DNA of 64,000 nucleotides from the NCBI GenBank assembly GCA_963728925.1, contig CAVSMB010000029.1:434001-498000 (forward strand). The letters run 5' to 3'. Within the stretch, counting starts at the first letter, position 1, and every line of letters begins with the position of its first letter. This document shows positions 24,792 to 32,806 of the stretch, piece by piece. Under the pieces are notes generated by a model. The model worked only from the letters and a program-made list of their open reading frames with translations, ran no database searches and was not told where the DNA came from. Both the position numbers and the translations under genes were made by a program. This stretch comes from JBBPZA01 sp963728925 (lineage in GTDB: Bacteria > Actinomycetota > Thermoleophilia > Solirubrobacterales > Solirubrobacteraceae).

Positions 24792-26042
24792 TTAAGAGAA
24801 TTCGTCCGCCGTGTGGGGCCCGACGCATGCGACCGACAAGCGGTCCTCGACGTCGCCCGCGATCTCGGCCACCTCGTCGTAGGTGACCGCGTCGAGCTGG
24901 GCGATCGCGGCGTCGGGGTCGATCGGCTCGCCGAAGACGATCGAGCGCTGCGCGGCGTAGCGGGCCACCGCGTTGGTGTTCTCGAACGCGAGCACGCGAC
25001 GTCCGGCCGCGTAGCTCCGCGCCCGCTCGACCTCCTCCTCGGTCGGTCCGTCCGCGCGCAACTCGCCGACGATCTCCTTCATCCGCGTGTAGGCCTCCAC
25101 GCACTTCTGGGAGTCCAGGCCCGCGGAGAGCTGGAGGATCGGCACGTCGGCGGCGGCGTGGTCGACCGCGTAGACGGAGTAGGCGAGGCCCCGCTGCTCG
25201 CGGATCTCGTCGAACAGGCGCGAGCCCATCGAGCCGCCGAGCAGCGTCGCGTAGATGGTCAGCGCGGCCCGAGCCGCCGGGTCGGCGACGTCGAGCTGCG
25301 GCCGGTAGGAGAGGCGAAGGTGCGACTGGTTGGAGTCGCGCTCCTCGACGAGCACCTGCGGCTGGAAGGACGGCGCTGCCTCGTAGGCCTCCGGCGCGGG
25401 CAGTGCCGGGAAGCGGGCGAAGAGCTCGTCGACCGCGCCGTTGGCGGGGACGTGCTCGAGGTTGCCGACGAGGAAGGCGCCGCCGCGCGAGCCGGCCCAG
25501 CGGCGCTCGCGGAAGGCCACGATCGCCTCGCGGGTGAAGTCGCGCAGGTGCTCGGGCGGGCCGAGCACGGTGCGCCCGAGCGGATGGTCGCCGAAGGCGG
25601 CCTGGTCGATCAGCATCTCGGCCACCATCGAGGGCTGGTCGTTGTAGCGCGCGATCTCCTGGATGACAACGCCGCGCTCGCGGTCGAGCTCGGAGGCGTC
25701 GAGCTTCGGCCGCCCGACGAAGTCCGTGAGCAGGTCGAGGGCCTGCATCGCCGTCTCGGCCCGGGCCGTGATGTGGAAGGCGACCAGGTCGTGCGAGGTG
25801 TAGGCGTTGAGCTGCGCGCCGATCCGCTCCGCGGTCTCGTTGACCTTGCGGTAGTCGTCGAACTTCTCGCCGCCCTTGAACACGAGGTGCTCGAGGAAGT
25901 GGGCCATCCCGTTCTCCTCCGGGCGCTCGGTACGAGCCCCCGCGTCGAAGGCGACGAGCGCGGTCACCGCACGGGTGCCCTCGAGCTCGACACGGTGCAG
26001 CGGGAGGTCGTTGGACAGCGTGGAGGAGGTGACCGTCGGCAT
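24792..26042 (-). CDS. M16-family zinc metallopeptidase (insulinase-like)
   Basis: A 416-residue processing peptidase of family M16. The inverted zinc motif HFLEH (His48, Glu51, His52) sits in NGMAHFLEHLVFKG, with the downstream third-ligand Glu region NAYTSHDLVAFH and ERGVVIQEIARYNDQP. The second, inactive-type M16 half contains SRLFDEIREQRGLAYSVYA. Length fits single-chain bacterial PqqL/MPP-like enzymes that act as dimers. It has no signal peptide, so it is cytoplasmic. In other bacteria such genes often neighbour polynucleotide phosphorylase; here it is divergent from ftsE, with the starts 89 bp apart. TACTCT ends 6 nt before the ATG. Confidence 0.92.
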   Translation of the reverse strand: MPTVTSSTLSNDLPLHRVELEGTRAVTALVAFDAGARTERPEENGMAHFLEHLVFKGGEKFDDYRKVNETAERIGAQLNAYTSHDLVAFHITARAETAMQALDLLTDFVGRPKLDASELDRERGVVIQEIARYNDQPSMVAEMLIDQAAFGDHPLGRTVLGPPEHLRDFTREAIVAFRERRWAGSRGGAFLVGNLEHVPANGAVDELFARFPALPAPEAYEAAPSFQPQVLVEERDSNQSHLRLSYRPQLDVADPAARAALTIYATLLGGSMGSRLFDEIREQRGLAYSVYAVDHAAADVPILQLSAGLDSQKCVEAYTRMKEIVGELRADGPTEEEVERARSYAAGRRVLAFENTNAVARYAAQRSIVFGEPIDPDAAIAQLDAVTYDEVAEIAGDVEDRLSVACVGPHTADEFS

Positions 26043-26048
26043 GGTCCG

Positions 26049-26054
26049 AGAGTA
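26049..26054 (-). promoter_or_regulatory. -10 box (TACTCT) for the M16 peptidase
   Basis: Exactly 6 nt separate this minus-strand hexamer from the ATG at 26042, again the leaderless geometry. Confidence 0.55.
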
Positions 26055-26130
26055 GCGAGCGCCGCCGGTGCAGGATCGCTTGCAGGGGGCGAAACGCAGG
26101 GGAGGGATGGTTAGCCTCCGGCGCCGATCG

Positions 26131-27003
26131 ATGACAGTTGACGAGCGACAGCAGCGCCGCCGCACGACCGGCCGCTCCGCGGCGGTCCAGGAGGCCGAGC
26201 GCACCCGCACGGGCCCGCGCCCGCGCAAGCCGGACAAGGACGGTGGGGCGCCGGCGCTCATCGCCTTCGACGACGTCTCCAAGATCTACGACGGCGGCGA
26301 CACCGGCCTGCAGAGCGCCTCCTTCGAGGTCGGCGCCGGCGAGTGGGCGTTCCTCGTCGGGTCGACCGGGTCGGGCAAGTCGACGATCATGCGCCTGCTG
26401 ATCAAGGAGCTCGAGCCCAGCGCGGGCGCGATCACCGTCGCCGGCAAGGACCTCGCGCAGATCGGTCGGCGCCGCGTGCCCTTCTACCGCCGCAACCTCG
26501 GCGTCGTCTTCCAGGACTTCAAGCTCCTGCCGAACCGCACGGTCTACGAGAACGTCGCCTACGCGCTGCAGGCCACGGGGCAGCGGCGCTCGGAGATCCG
26601 CGCGAAGGTGCCCGACATCCTGCGGATGACCGGGCTCTCGACCAAGCTCCACAGCTACCCCGACCAGCTCTCGGGCGGCGAGCAGCAGCGCGTCTCGATC
26701 GCGCGTGCGTTCGTCAACCACCCGCCGCTGCTGCTGTGCGACGAGCCGACGGGCAACCTCGACCCCGAGACGAGCATCGGGATCATGCAGCTCCTCTACC
26801 GGATCAACCGCACCGGCACGACGGTCATGGTGGCGACCCACGACAACCAGATGGTCGACAAGATGCGGCGCCGGGTCATCCAGCTCGCCGCAGGGCGCAT
26901 CGTTCGCGACGAGCCCGCCGGCCTGTACGCGCGCGACGAGACGACCAAGGAGTTCGCCGCCCGCATGCGCGGCTCCGGTCCCCGCGGCGCTCCGGACCTC
27001 TAG
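26131..27003 (+). CDS. ftsE: cell division ATP-binding protein FtsE
   Basis: FtsE is the ABC-type ATPase that, with FtsX, controls peptidoglycan hydrolases at the division site. The 290-residue protein has Walker A GSTGSGKST (about 77-85), VVFQDFKLLPNRTVYENVA (Q-loop, typical FtsE), signature LSGGEQQRVSIARAF and Walker B LLLCDEPTGNLD. A basic, disordered N-terminal extension of about 43 residues precedes the ABC domain; FtsE is normally about 220-230 residues, so the extension is unusual. An in-frame ATG at 26107 would overlap the TAGCCT -10 box (26112-26117), so 26131 is preferred. ftsX starts 3 nt after the stop. Confidence 0.94.
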   Translation: MTVDERQQRRRTTGRSAAVQEAERTRTGPRPRKPDKDGGAPALIAFDDVSKIYDGGDTGLQSASFEVGAGEWAFLVGSTGSGKSTIMRLLIKELEPSAGAITVAGKDLAQIGRRRVPFYRRNLGVVFQDFKLLPNRTVYENVAYALQATGQRRSEIRAKVPDILRMTGLSTKLHSYPDQLSGGEQQRVSIARAFVNHPPLLLCDEPTGNLDPETSIGIMQLLYRINRTGTTVMVATHDNQMVDKMRRRVIQLAAGRIVRDEPAGLYARDETTKEFAARMRGSGPRGAPDL

Positions 27004-27006
27004 CCC

Positions 27007-27903
27007 GTGCGCCTCGGCTTCTTCATCCGCGAGGCGATGCGCTCGCTGCGGCGCAACGCGGCGCCCAGCTTCGCGGCGGTGGCCACGGTCCTCGTGACGA
27101 TCCTGCTGCTCGGCGTGTTCATCCCGATCGTGCAGGCGACCACGGTCGCGACCAACGAGGTTCGCGGCCGCCTGCTGCTGAACGTGTACCTCAAAACCGA
27201 CGCGACCGACCAGGACGTCGAGCGCGTGCGCCGGCTCGTCGCCGAGCAGACCCCGAACGTCAAGAGCGTCCAGTACGTCTCCAAGACCGACGCCTACCGC
27301 GAGCAGAAGCGGCGCAACCCGACGGCCTACGAGCTGCTCGGCCGCAACCCGCTTCCCGACACGATGCGCATCACCCCGAGCGACCCCGACAAGATCGGCC
27401 AGATCCGCGACGCGCTCACGCCGCTCACCCCGAGCGGGGCGCGCACGACGATCGACCCGGCGATCGACGAGGTCCGCAACCGCCGCGAGGACACCGACAA
27501 GATCATCCGGGGCACGAATGTGGTCAAGCTGACCATGGTCCTGCTCGCGACCCTGCTCATCGCCGCCTCGGTGCTGCTCGTCGCGAACACCATCCGCCTC
27601 TCGGTCTTCTCGCGACGGCGCGAGATCGAGGTGATGAAGCTCGTGGGCGCGACGGACTGGTTCATCCGCTGGCCCTTCGTCATCGAGGGCGTGCTCGTCG
27701 GCGCGCTCGGCGGGGTCTTCGCGATCCTCCTGCTCGGGGTGGCCAAGGTCGCCTTCGTCGACCCGCTGACGAGCTCGTTCGCGCTGATCGCCGCACCCGA
27801 CACGCTGCACTTCCCGATCCTCGTGGCGATCCTGCTGGCCGCCAGCATCGGCGTCTCGGCGCTTGGCTCGGGCATCAGCCTGCGCCGCTTCCTGCGCGTC
27901 TGA
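27007..27903 (+). CDS. ftsX: cell division protein FtsX
   Basis: A 298-residue FtsX with the expected layout: a cytoplasmic N-terminus (MRLGFFIREAMRSLRRN), a first transmembrane helix (about 22-45), an extracellular domain of about 110 residues (LLLNVYLKTDATDQDVERVRRL, RNPLPDTMRITP), then three further helices with the FtsX signature RREIEVMKLVGATDWFIRWPFVIEG between helices 2 and 3. It couples FtsE ATP hydrolysis to extracellular hydrolase regulation. The GTG at 27007 lies 3 nt after ftsE. Two hairpins follow the stop, at 27913-27927 and 27933-27950. Confidence 0.95.
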   Translation: MRLGFFIREAMRSLRRNAAPSFAAVATVLVTILLLGVFIPIVQATTVATNEVRGRLLLNVYLKTDATDQDVERVRRLVAEQTPNVKSVQYVSKTDAYREQKRRNPTAYELLGRNPLPDTMRITPSDPDKIGQIRDALTPLTPSGARTTIDPAIDEVRNRREDTDKIIRGTNVVKLTMVLLATLLIAASVLLVANTIRLSVFSRRREIEVMKLVGATDWFIRWPFVIEGVLVGALGGVFAILLLGVAKVAFVDPLTSSFALIAAPDTLHFPILVAILLAASIGVSALGSGISLRRFLRV

Positions 27904-27912
27904 GCCGGGCTG

Positions 27913-27950
27913 GGGGCGGAGCGCCCCTCTATGAGGCGCCAAAGCGCCTC
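27913..27950 (+). terminator. two consecutive hairpins after ftsX
   Basis: GGGGCG/CGCCCC with a 3-nt loop (27913-27927) is followed by GAGGCGC/GCGCCTC with loop CAAA (27933-27950). They may attenuate transcription into the S41 protease gene 40 nt further on. Confidence 0.5.
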
Positions 27951-27990
27951 GTTACCCTCTGCGCACCCTCCCGTCGTAGCACCTCGGAGC

Positions 27991-29193
27991 ATGTCGCCCC
28001 GCCGCCGCCCCTCGCTCGCACCGCTTCTCGCCATCGTCCTGACCCCGCTCCTCCTCGTGGTGGGGATCTGGCTCGGCGGGCATCCCTCGATCCTGCCGGG
28101 GCCGGTGCGCGACGCGCTGGTCGGCGACAAGAACGCGCAGTCGATCGACGAGGTGCTCCACACGATCCGCGACGACTACTACCGGAAGGTCGACTCCAAG
28201 ACGCTGGTCGACAGGTCGCTGAAGGGGGCGGTCTCGAGCCTCGACGACCGCTTCTCCAACTACTTCGACCCGAAGGAGTACCGCGACTTCGAGGACTCCA
28301 CCGACGCACGCTTCTCGGGCGTCGGCATCACCGTGCAGCAGGACCCCAGGGGCCTGCTCATCACCAAGGTCTTCCCCGAGTCGCCCGCCGCCCGCGCCGG
28401 CCTCAAGGCCGCCGACGTGATCGCCGCGGTCGACGGCGCGGCGCTGCGGGGCAAGCCGTCGACCGTCTCGACCGCCCTGATCAAGGGCCGTCCAGGGACG
28501 CCCGTGTCGCTCACCGTGCTGCGCGGGCCCGACCGGCGGGTGGTCAAGCTCACCCGCGCCCGTATCTCCTTCCCGGTGGTCGAGTCGCGGCTGCGAACGG
28601 TCAAGGGGGTCAAGGTCGCGGACATCGCGCTGTCGAGCTTTACCAGCGGCGCGCACGGCGAGCTGCGCCAGGCGGTCGACACCGCGCTGAAGCGGGGCGC
28701 CAAGGGGATCGTCCTGGACCTGCGCGGCAACGGCGGCGGGCTCCTCGACGAGGCGGTGCTCGTCTCGAGCATCTTCGTCGGAGACGGCCCCGTGGTCATC
28801 ACCGACGGGCGTACGCGCGGCCGGCGGGTGTTCAACGCGACCGGCGACGCGATCTCGGGCAAGGTCGGGGTGGTCGTCCTCGTCGACCGAGGAACCGCCT
28901 CCTCGGCCGAGATCGTCACGGGCGCGCTGCAGGACCGCAGGCGCGCGCAGGTGGTCGGGACCAACACCTTCGGCAAGGGCGTCTTCCAGGAGATCAAGGA
29001 GCTGCCCAACGGGGGAGCGGTCGAGCTGACGGTCGGCGAGTACTTCACGCCCAGCGGGCGCAACCTCGGCGGCGGCGGGGTCAGGCAGGGCAAGGGGATC
29101 GCGCCCGACGTGCGGGCCCTCGACAAGCCGAAGACCGCGCGCGACGAGGCGCTCGACGTCGCGCTCTCGCGCCTCGCGGCGCGAGGCCGGTGA
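27991..29193 (+). CDS. S41-family carboxyl-terminal processing protease (CtpA-like)
   Basis: A 400-residue membrane-anchored protease. An N-terminal transmembrane segment (about 10-30, LAPLLAIVLTPLLLVVGIWL) is followed by the N-terminal helical part, a PDZ domain (about 98-185, GVGITVQQDPRGLLITKVFPESPAARAGLKAADVI) and the S41 catalytic core. The Ser-Lys dyad is visible: serine in GTASSAEIVTGAL and lysine in TNTFGKGVFQE. It should act outside the membrane on C-terminal tails of substrates. Its placement directly after ftsEX suggests a role with the division or cell-wall hydrolase machinery, as for CtpB-type proteases. Start ATG 27991 places the TM helix at the N-terminus. Confidence 0.93.
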   Translation: MSPRRRPSLAPLLAIVLTPLLLVVGIWLGGHPSILPGPVRDALVGDKNAQSIDEVLHTIRDDYYRKVDSKTLVDRSLKGAVSSLDDRFSNYFDPKEYRDFEDSTDARFSGVGITVQQDPRGLLITKVFPESPAARAGLKAADVIAAVDGAALRGKPSTVSTALIKGRPGTPVSLTVLRGPDRRVVKLTRARISFPVVESRLRTVKGVKVADIALSSFTSGAHGELRQAVDTALKRGAKGIVLDLRGNGGGLLDEAVLVSSIFVGDGPVVITDGRTRGRRVFNATGDAISGKVGVVVLVDRGTASSAEIVTGALQDRRRAQVVGTNTFGKGVFQEIKELPNGGAVELTVGEYFTPSGRNLGGGGVRQGKGIAPDVRALDKPKTARDEALDVALSRLAARGR

Positions 29194-29227
29194 GCTCGGC
29201 GCCGGGGCCACGCGGCGCGCGGCGCTC

Positions 29228-30967
29228 GTGAGCCGGCCCCCGCGGCGCGGGCGCGACGACAGCTCTGCGCCTCGCACCCACCTCGTCGGCCTGCTCGAGC
29301 GACGCGGCCGCTTTCTCGTTGCCCAGCCCTTCTTCGAGCGGGGGCGCCAGCTGACCGTCGAGAAGGACCGCAGGGCGCGCGAGGGGATGCTCGTGCTCCT
29401 GCGCGTGGGTGCCCGCGGCGCGGCGCGCATCGAGCGCGTCCTCGGGCGCCCCGACCTCGCCCGCGACGTGCTCGAGGCGCTGATGCTCGACCGAGGGCTG
29501 CGCCGCGGCTTCGACTCGCGCGTCGAGCGCGAGGCGGCCCAGCCGCCGCCCATCGACCCGCCGCGTCGCGACCTGCGCGCGCTGGAGACGTTCACGATCG
29601 ACCCGGCCAGCGCGCGTGACTTCGACGACGCGATCTCCGCGCAGGAGCTCGAGCCCGGGCTGCGGCGCGTCTGGGTGCACATCGCCGACGTGAGCGCCCA
29701 CGTTCGCCCCGGCTCGCCGGTGGACCGCGAGGCGTACCGGCGCGCGACGAGCGTGTACGTGCCCGGCGCGGTCGAGCCGATGCTTCCGGAGGCGCTCTCA
29801 AACGTCGCCTGCTCGCTCGTCCCCGGCGAGGACCGGCTCGCCGTGACGGTGGAGCTGGACTTCCGCGGCACCCGGCGCGAGCGCTCGGCCTTCTACCGCT
29901 CGGTCATCCGCTCCGACGAGCGGCTGGACTACGACCGAGTCGACCGCGTCTTCGCGGGTGAGGAGCCCGCGCGCGAGCCGTGGGCGGAGCCGTTGGCGGT
30001 GGCCCGCGCCGTGGCCGGCGAGCTCGCCGCGGAGCGAGCGCGCCGTGGCGCGCTAGCCGTCGAGTCGGTCGAGCCCGAGTTCGCCTTCGACCTCGTGGGC
30101 CGGGTCGAGGCGGTCCGGCCGACCGAGCAGACCGAGTCCCACCGGCTCATCGAGCACCTCATGATCGCGGCGAACGAGGCGGTGGCGACGCTGCTCGAGG
30201 AGCGCGGAGTGCCGGCCCTCTATCGCGTGCACGAGCGCCCGGACCCGTCGCGGGTGCAGAACCTGGTCGCCCAGCTCGCCTCGCTCGAGGTCCCTACGCC
30301 GGCGCTGGCGGAGCACCTCTCGCCCCAGCAGGCGGCCGACCTCGTGGCCGAGTGCTCGCGGCTCGTGGACGAGCACGTGCGGCGCACGGGCCACGGCCGC
30401 GCGGGGCTGACCTCGCTCGTCCTGCGCTCGCTCAAGCAGGCGCACTACTCACCGCGCAACCTCGGTCACGCCGGGCTGCGCTCGCCGCGCTATTGCCACT
30501 TCACCTCGCCGATCCGCCGCTATCCCGACCTCGTGTGCCACCGGGGTCTGCTCTCGGCGGTCGGCGGAGGCGAGGACCCCCCGCGGGCGGCCGACATGGA
30601 GCCGGCCGCGGCGTGGACCTCCGGGCGCGAGCGCGACGCGATGCGCGTCGAGCGCGACGCCGACGACGTCGCGCGCTGCTTCCTGCTCGAGCAGGAGCTG
30701 GCGGGCACGGGCCTGGAGCGCGAGTGGGAGGGCGAGGTCGCCGGCCTCATCCCCGCCGGCGCCTTCGTCGCCTTCGGCGGCGGCTACGAGGGGATGCTCC
30801 CCGCCCGCCGCCTGCCCGGCGAGTGGTGGGAGCTCAACGAGGAGGGCACCATCCTGCGGGGCACGCGGACCGGCAAGGCGATCCGCCTCGGCGATCGCGT
30901 GCGGGTGCGGGTCGACCGCGTCGAGGCGCCGCGCGGGAGGGTCGACCTGCTCCCGGTGGACCTGTGA
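29228..30967 (+). CDS. RNase R / RNase II-family 3'-5' exoribonuclease (RNB domain)
   Basis: A 579-residue RNB-domain nuclease. The catalytic core motif DPASARDFDDAIS (about 124-136) carries the aspartates that bind Mg2+. Other RNB hallmarks are VWVHIADVSAHVRPGSPVDREAYRRATSVY, LPEALSNVACSLVPGEDRLA, HRLIEHLMIAANEAVA and the arginine-rich RYCHFTSPIRRYPDLVCHR. The C-terminal region (about 500-579) looks like an S1 domain; the N-terminal cold-shock part is reduced to about 100 residues, so it is shorter than E. coli RNase R (813). Being directly upstream of smpB and ssrA fits the known use of RNase R on mRNAs released by trans-translation. Confidence 0.9.
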   Translation: MSRPPRRGRDDSSAPRTHLVGLLERRGRFLVAQPFFERGRQLTVEKDRRAREGMLVLLRVGARGAARIERVLGRPDLARDVLEALMLDRGLRRGFDSRVEREAAQPPPIDPPRRDLRALETFTIDPASARDFDDAISAQELEPGLRRVWVHIADVSAHVRPGSPVDREAYRRATSVYVPGAVEPMLPEALSNVACSLVPGEDRLAVTVELDFRGTRRERSAFYRSVIRSDERLDYDRVDRVFAGEEPAREPWAEPLAVARAVAGELAAERARRGALAVESVEPEFAFDLVGRVEAVRPTEQTESHRLIEHLMIAANEAVATLLEERGVPALYRVHERPDPSRVQNLVAQLASLEVPTPALAEHLSPQQAADLVAECSRLVDEHVRRTGHGRAGLTSLVLRSLKQAHYSPRNLGHAGLRSPRYCHFTSPIRRYPDLVCHRGLLSAVGGGEDPPRAADMEPAAAWTSGRERDAMRVERDADDVARCFLLEQELAGTGLEREWEGEVAGLIPAGAFVAFGGGYEGMLPARRLPGEWWELNEEGTILRGTRTGKAIRLGDRVRVRVDRVEAPRGRVDLLPVDL

Positions 30968-31048
30968 GCGCCGCCGGCCCGCCGCGGACAGACTCCTCCT
31001 GGCCACGCGGCCCACGCGGCCCCTTCTCCTTCTCGGCATGATGGTGCG

Positions 31049-31522
31049 ATGGCCAAGGGTAGGAAGCGAAAGACAGCTCCGGGCGACGTCGCCACCAACC
31101 GGCAGGCCTCGTTCCGGTTCAACCTGCTCGAGCGCTTCGAGGCGGGCGTCGTGCTGACCGGCACCGAGGTGAAGTCGCTGCGTGAGGGCAAGGCGCAGCT
31201 CAAGGACGGCTACGCGACAGTGGACGACGGGGAGGTGTGGCTCCACAACGTCCACATCCCGCCCTACGGGAACGCCTCGCGCGACAACCACGATCCCGAG
31301 CGCCCGCGCAAGCTCCTGCTGCACCGGCGCGAGATCGACCGCCTGGTCGGCCGGACGCGCGAGCGGGGGCTCACCCTCGTGCCAACGCGCCTGTACTTCT
31401 CGGGGCCGCGGGCCAAGGTCGAGATCGCTTTGGCGAAGGGCAAGGACCGCTTCGACAAGCGCGAGTCGATCCGCGAGCGCGAGATGGCCCGCGAGGCGGA
31501 CCGTGCGATGAAGGGCGTGTAG
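31049..31522 (+). CDS. smpB: SsrA-binding protein SmpB
   Basis: SmpB delivers tmRNA to stalled ribosomes. The 157-residue protein contains NRQASFRFNLLERFEAGVVLTGTEVKSLREGKAQLKDGYA, LHNVHIPPYGNASRDNHDPERPRKLLLHRREIDRL and a basic C-terminal tail (KRESIREREMAREADRAMK) that inserts in the mRNA channel. Length is normal. CATGAT lies 6 nt before the ATG and may be a -10 for a leaderless mRNA. The ssrA gene starts 77 bp after the stop, so the protein and RNA partners are adjacent. Confidence 0.97.
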   Translation: MAKGRKRKTAPGDVATNRQASFRFNLLERFEAGVVLTGTEVKSLREGKAQLKDGYATVDDGEVWLHNVHIPPYGNASRDNHDPERPRKLLLHRREIDRLVGRTRERGLTLVPTRLYFSGPRAKVEIALAKGKDRFDKRESIREREMAREADRAMKGV

Positions 31523-31577
31523 GCGCATCGACCGAGCGCCCCTCGCCGATGTCCCTCGCCGCGGCGTCGCGCCCGGC

Positions 31578-31583
31578 TAGAAT
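31578..31583 (+). promoter_or_regulatory. -10 box (TAGAAT) of ssrA
   Basis: TAGAAT is among the best -10 matches in the window. The expected start is about 31590, 10 nt before the mature 5' end inferred from acceptor-stem pairing. Confidence 0.6.
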
Positions 31584-31599
31584 GGAGGGGCAGGCACAA

Positions 31600-31967
31600 G
31601 GGGGCGAACTAGCTTCGACGTGGAGCTGAACGTCTTGATGTTGCGAGCCGAGGACCCGGGGTTGGCCTCGTAAAACCCCCCCGGAAACCATAAGTGCGGA
31701 CTCTCACGAGTTCAGCCTCGCCACTGTTTAGGTAGACGAGGAGTCGCCCCGGGCAGCCCGCGGCCCGGTACAGCGGCTTCAGCGAGCGGGATCACCCCGA
31801 AGGCAGGACCTTCGGCCCGAGGGGGACATCTTCAGGAAGGTATGGCGCCGGTGACGTGCCCCGCGGATCGACCGATCCGGACGCCGAGATCAGACTCCGA
31901 CGGGAACGCTCGTAGTACGCATCGTTGACGGGTTCCGCGGACGCCGGGGCAGAACCGGCCGCCTCCA
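31600..31967 (+). ncRNA. ssrA: transfer-messenger RNA (tmRNA, ssrA)
   Basis: The 5' end GGGGGCG (31600-31606) pairs with CGCCTCC (31960-31966) to form the acceptor stem (one G-U), with A31967 as discriminator. GAACTAGCTTCGACG matches the conserved tmRNA 5' region. After CATAAGT comes the tag frame at 31696-31731: GCG start, stop TAG, encoding ADSHEFSLATV. The T-arm is exactly 5-7-5 (stem GCCGG 31943-31947, CCGGC 31955-31959), but its loop is GGCAGAA instead of the canonical TTCRANY. CCA is not encoded (ACT follows). The tag does not end in the usual LAA/ALAA. Ends are estimated from pairing. Located directly after smpB. Confidence 0.92.
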
Positions 31968-31981
31968 CTCCCACCGGTGAT

Positions 31982-32749
31982 TCAGCCGCGCCCTGCCTCG
32001 TCGCCCAGACCGGCGACGAGGCGCCCGTCGCACCCGGCGACGGAGCGCCGCGGGTGCAGCGCGGTCACCAGCGTCAGCAGGCACACGCCCGCGGCTGCCG
32101 CGTAGGGCACGAGGTCCGACGTCGCCTGCGCGGTGGCGCCGCCGACGCGCCCGTGAGCACACGGCGGTCGTGAAGCGCGCCGCGCAGGCCGCGCAGGCCG
32201 GCTCCGGTCGGGGCCGGCGCCGGTGTGCGCAGGGTCCAGACGGCGAGCGCGCAGGCCACCACCGCGACGCTCGAGAACACCGGCTCGGTCCCAAGTCGCT
32301 CGGCCACGACGCCGAGCGCCGGCCCGGCCAGGCCGGCCGCGATGGCCGCCGCGACGCTCCGCCTATCGCCTCGCCGCGGCGCTCCCGCGGGACCGCTCTG
32401 ACCAGCCACGCCATCGCGCCGCACCACGAGAACGCGCTTCCGATGCCCTGGAGGAAGCGCGCCGCGTCGAGCTCGAGCGCCGAGCGACCGAAGCCGAAGG
32501 CGATGCTCGTGATCCCGAGCAGCGCGAGGCCGGCGAGCACGTCGGCTTGACCCCGACCCGCGCCGCGAGCCACCCGCCCGGGAGCGACCCGACGAGGACG
32601 CCCGCCGGAAAGGTCGCGGTCAGTACTCCCGCCGAGGTCTTGGTTAGGCCGAGCTCGTCGGCGTAGTGGGGCAGTAGCGGCGTGATCGCCGCGAAGAACG
32701 TGGTGTCGACGAACACCACGGCGCCGACGAGGAGGACGAGCCTGCGCAT
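31982..32749 (-). pseudogene. MFS transporter, frameshifted and internally deleted
   Basis: The N-terminus reads MRRLVLLVGAVVFVDTTFFA and continues through the first helices with the MFS A-motif-like GGWLAARVGVKP. A frameshift at about 32550 moves to AGLALLGITSIAFGFGRSAL and FLQGIGSAFSWCGAMAWLVRAVPRERRGEAIG; another at about 32360 to GPALGVVAERLGTEPVF. The last helix (DLVPYAAAAGVCLLTLVTAL) ends at TGA 31982-31984. The total of about 768 nt is well below the usual 1200, so several helices of the second half are missing. The promoter (TAGCAT, 7 nt before the ATG at 32749) still looks good. The 3' end carries a hairpin probably used by ssrA. Confidence 0.8.
31995..32022 (+). terminator. hairpin downstream of ssrA
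   Basis: GCCTCGTCGCC (31995-32005) and GGCGACGAGGC (32012-32022) form a perfect 11-bp stem with a 6-nt loop, beginning 28 nt after the tmRNA 3' end. It lies inside the tail of the convergent MFS pseudogene. Confidence 0.6.
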
Positions 32750-32756
32750 CGGTCCG

Positions 32757-32774
32757 ATGCTAGGGAGGTAGCCT
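32757..32774. promoter_or_regulatory. overlapping divergent -10 boxes
   Basis: Minus-strand TAGCAT (32757-32762) serves the MFS remnant and plus-strand TAGCCT (32769-32774) the polytopic membrane protein gene. They face away within 18 bp. Confidence 0.45.
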
Positions 32775-32806
32775 GCCACGTTGCCGTCGGCCCGAGACCG
32801 AGTCCC

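Noticed and set aside
24376..27942. 1188-codon minus-strand frame covering M16, ftsE and ftsX
   Set aside because: Only its last 119 codons are a plausible gene; the rest is antisense or out-of-frame to well-supported genes.
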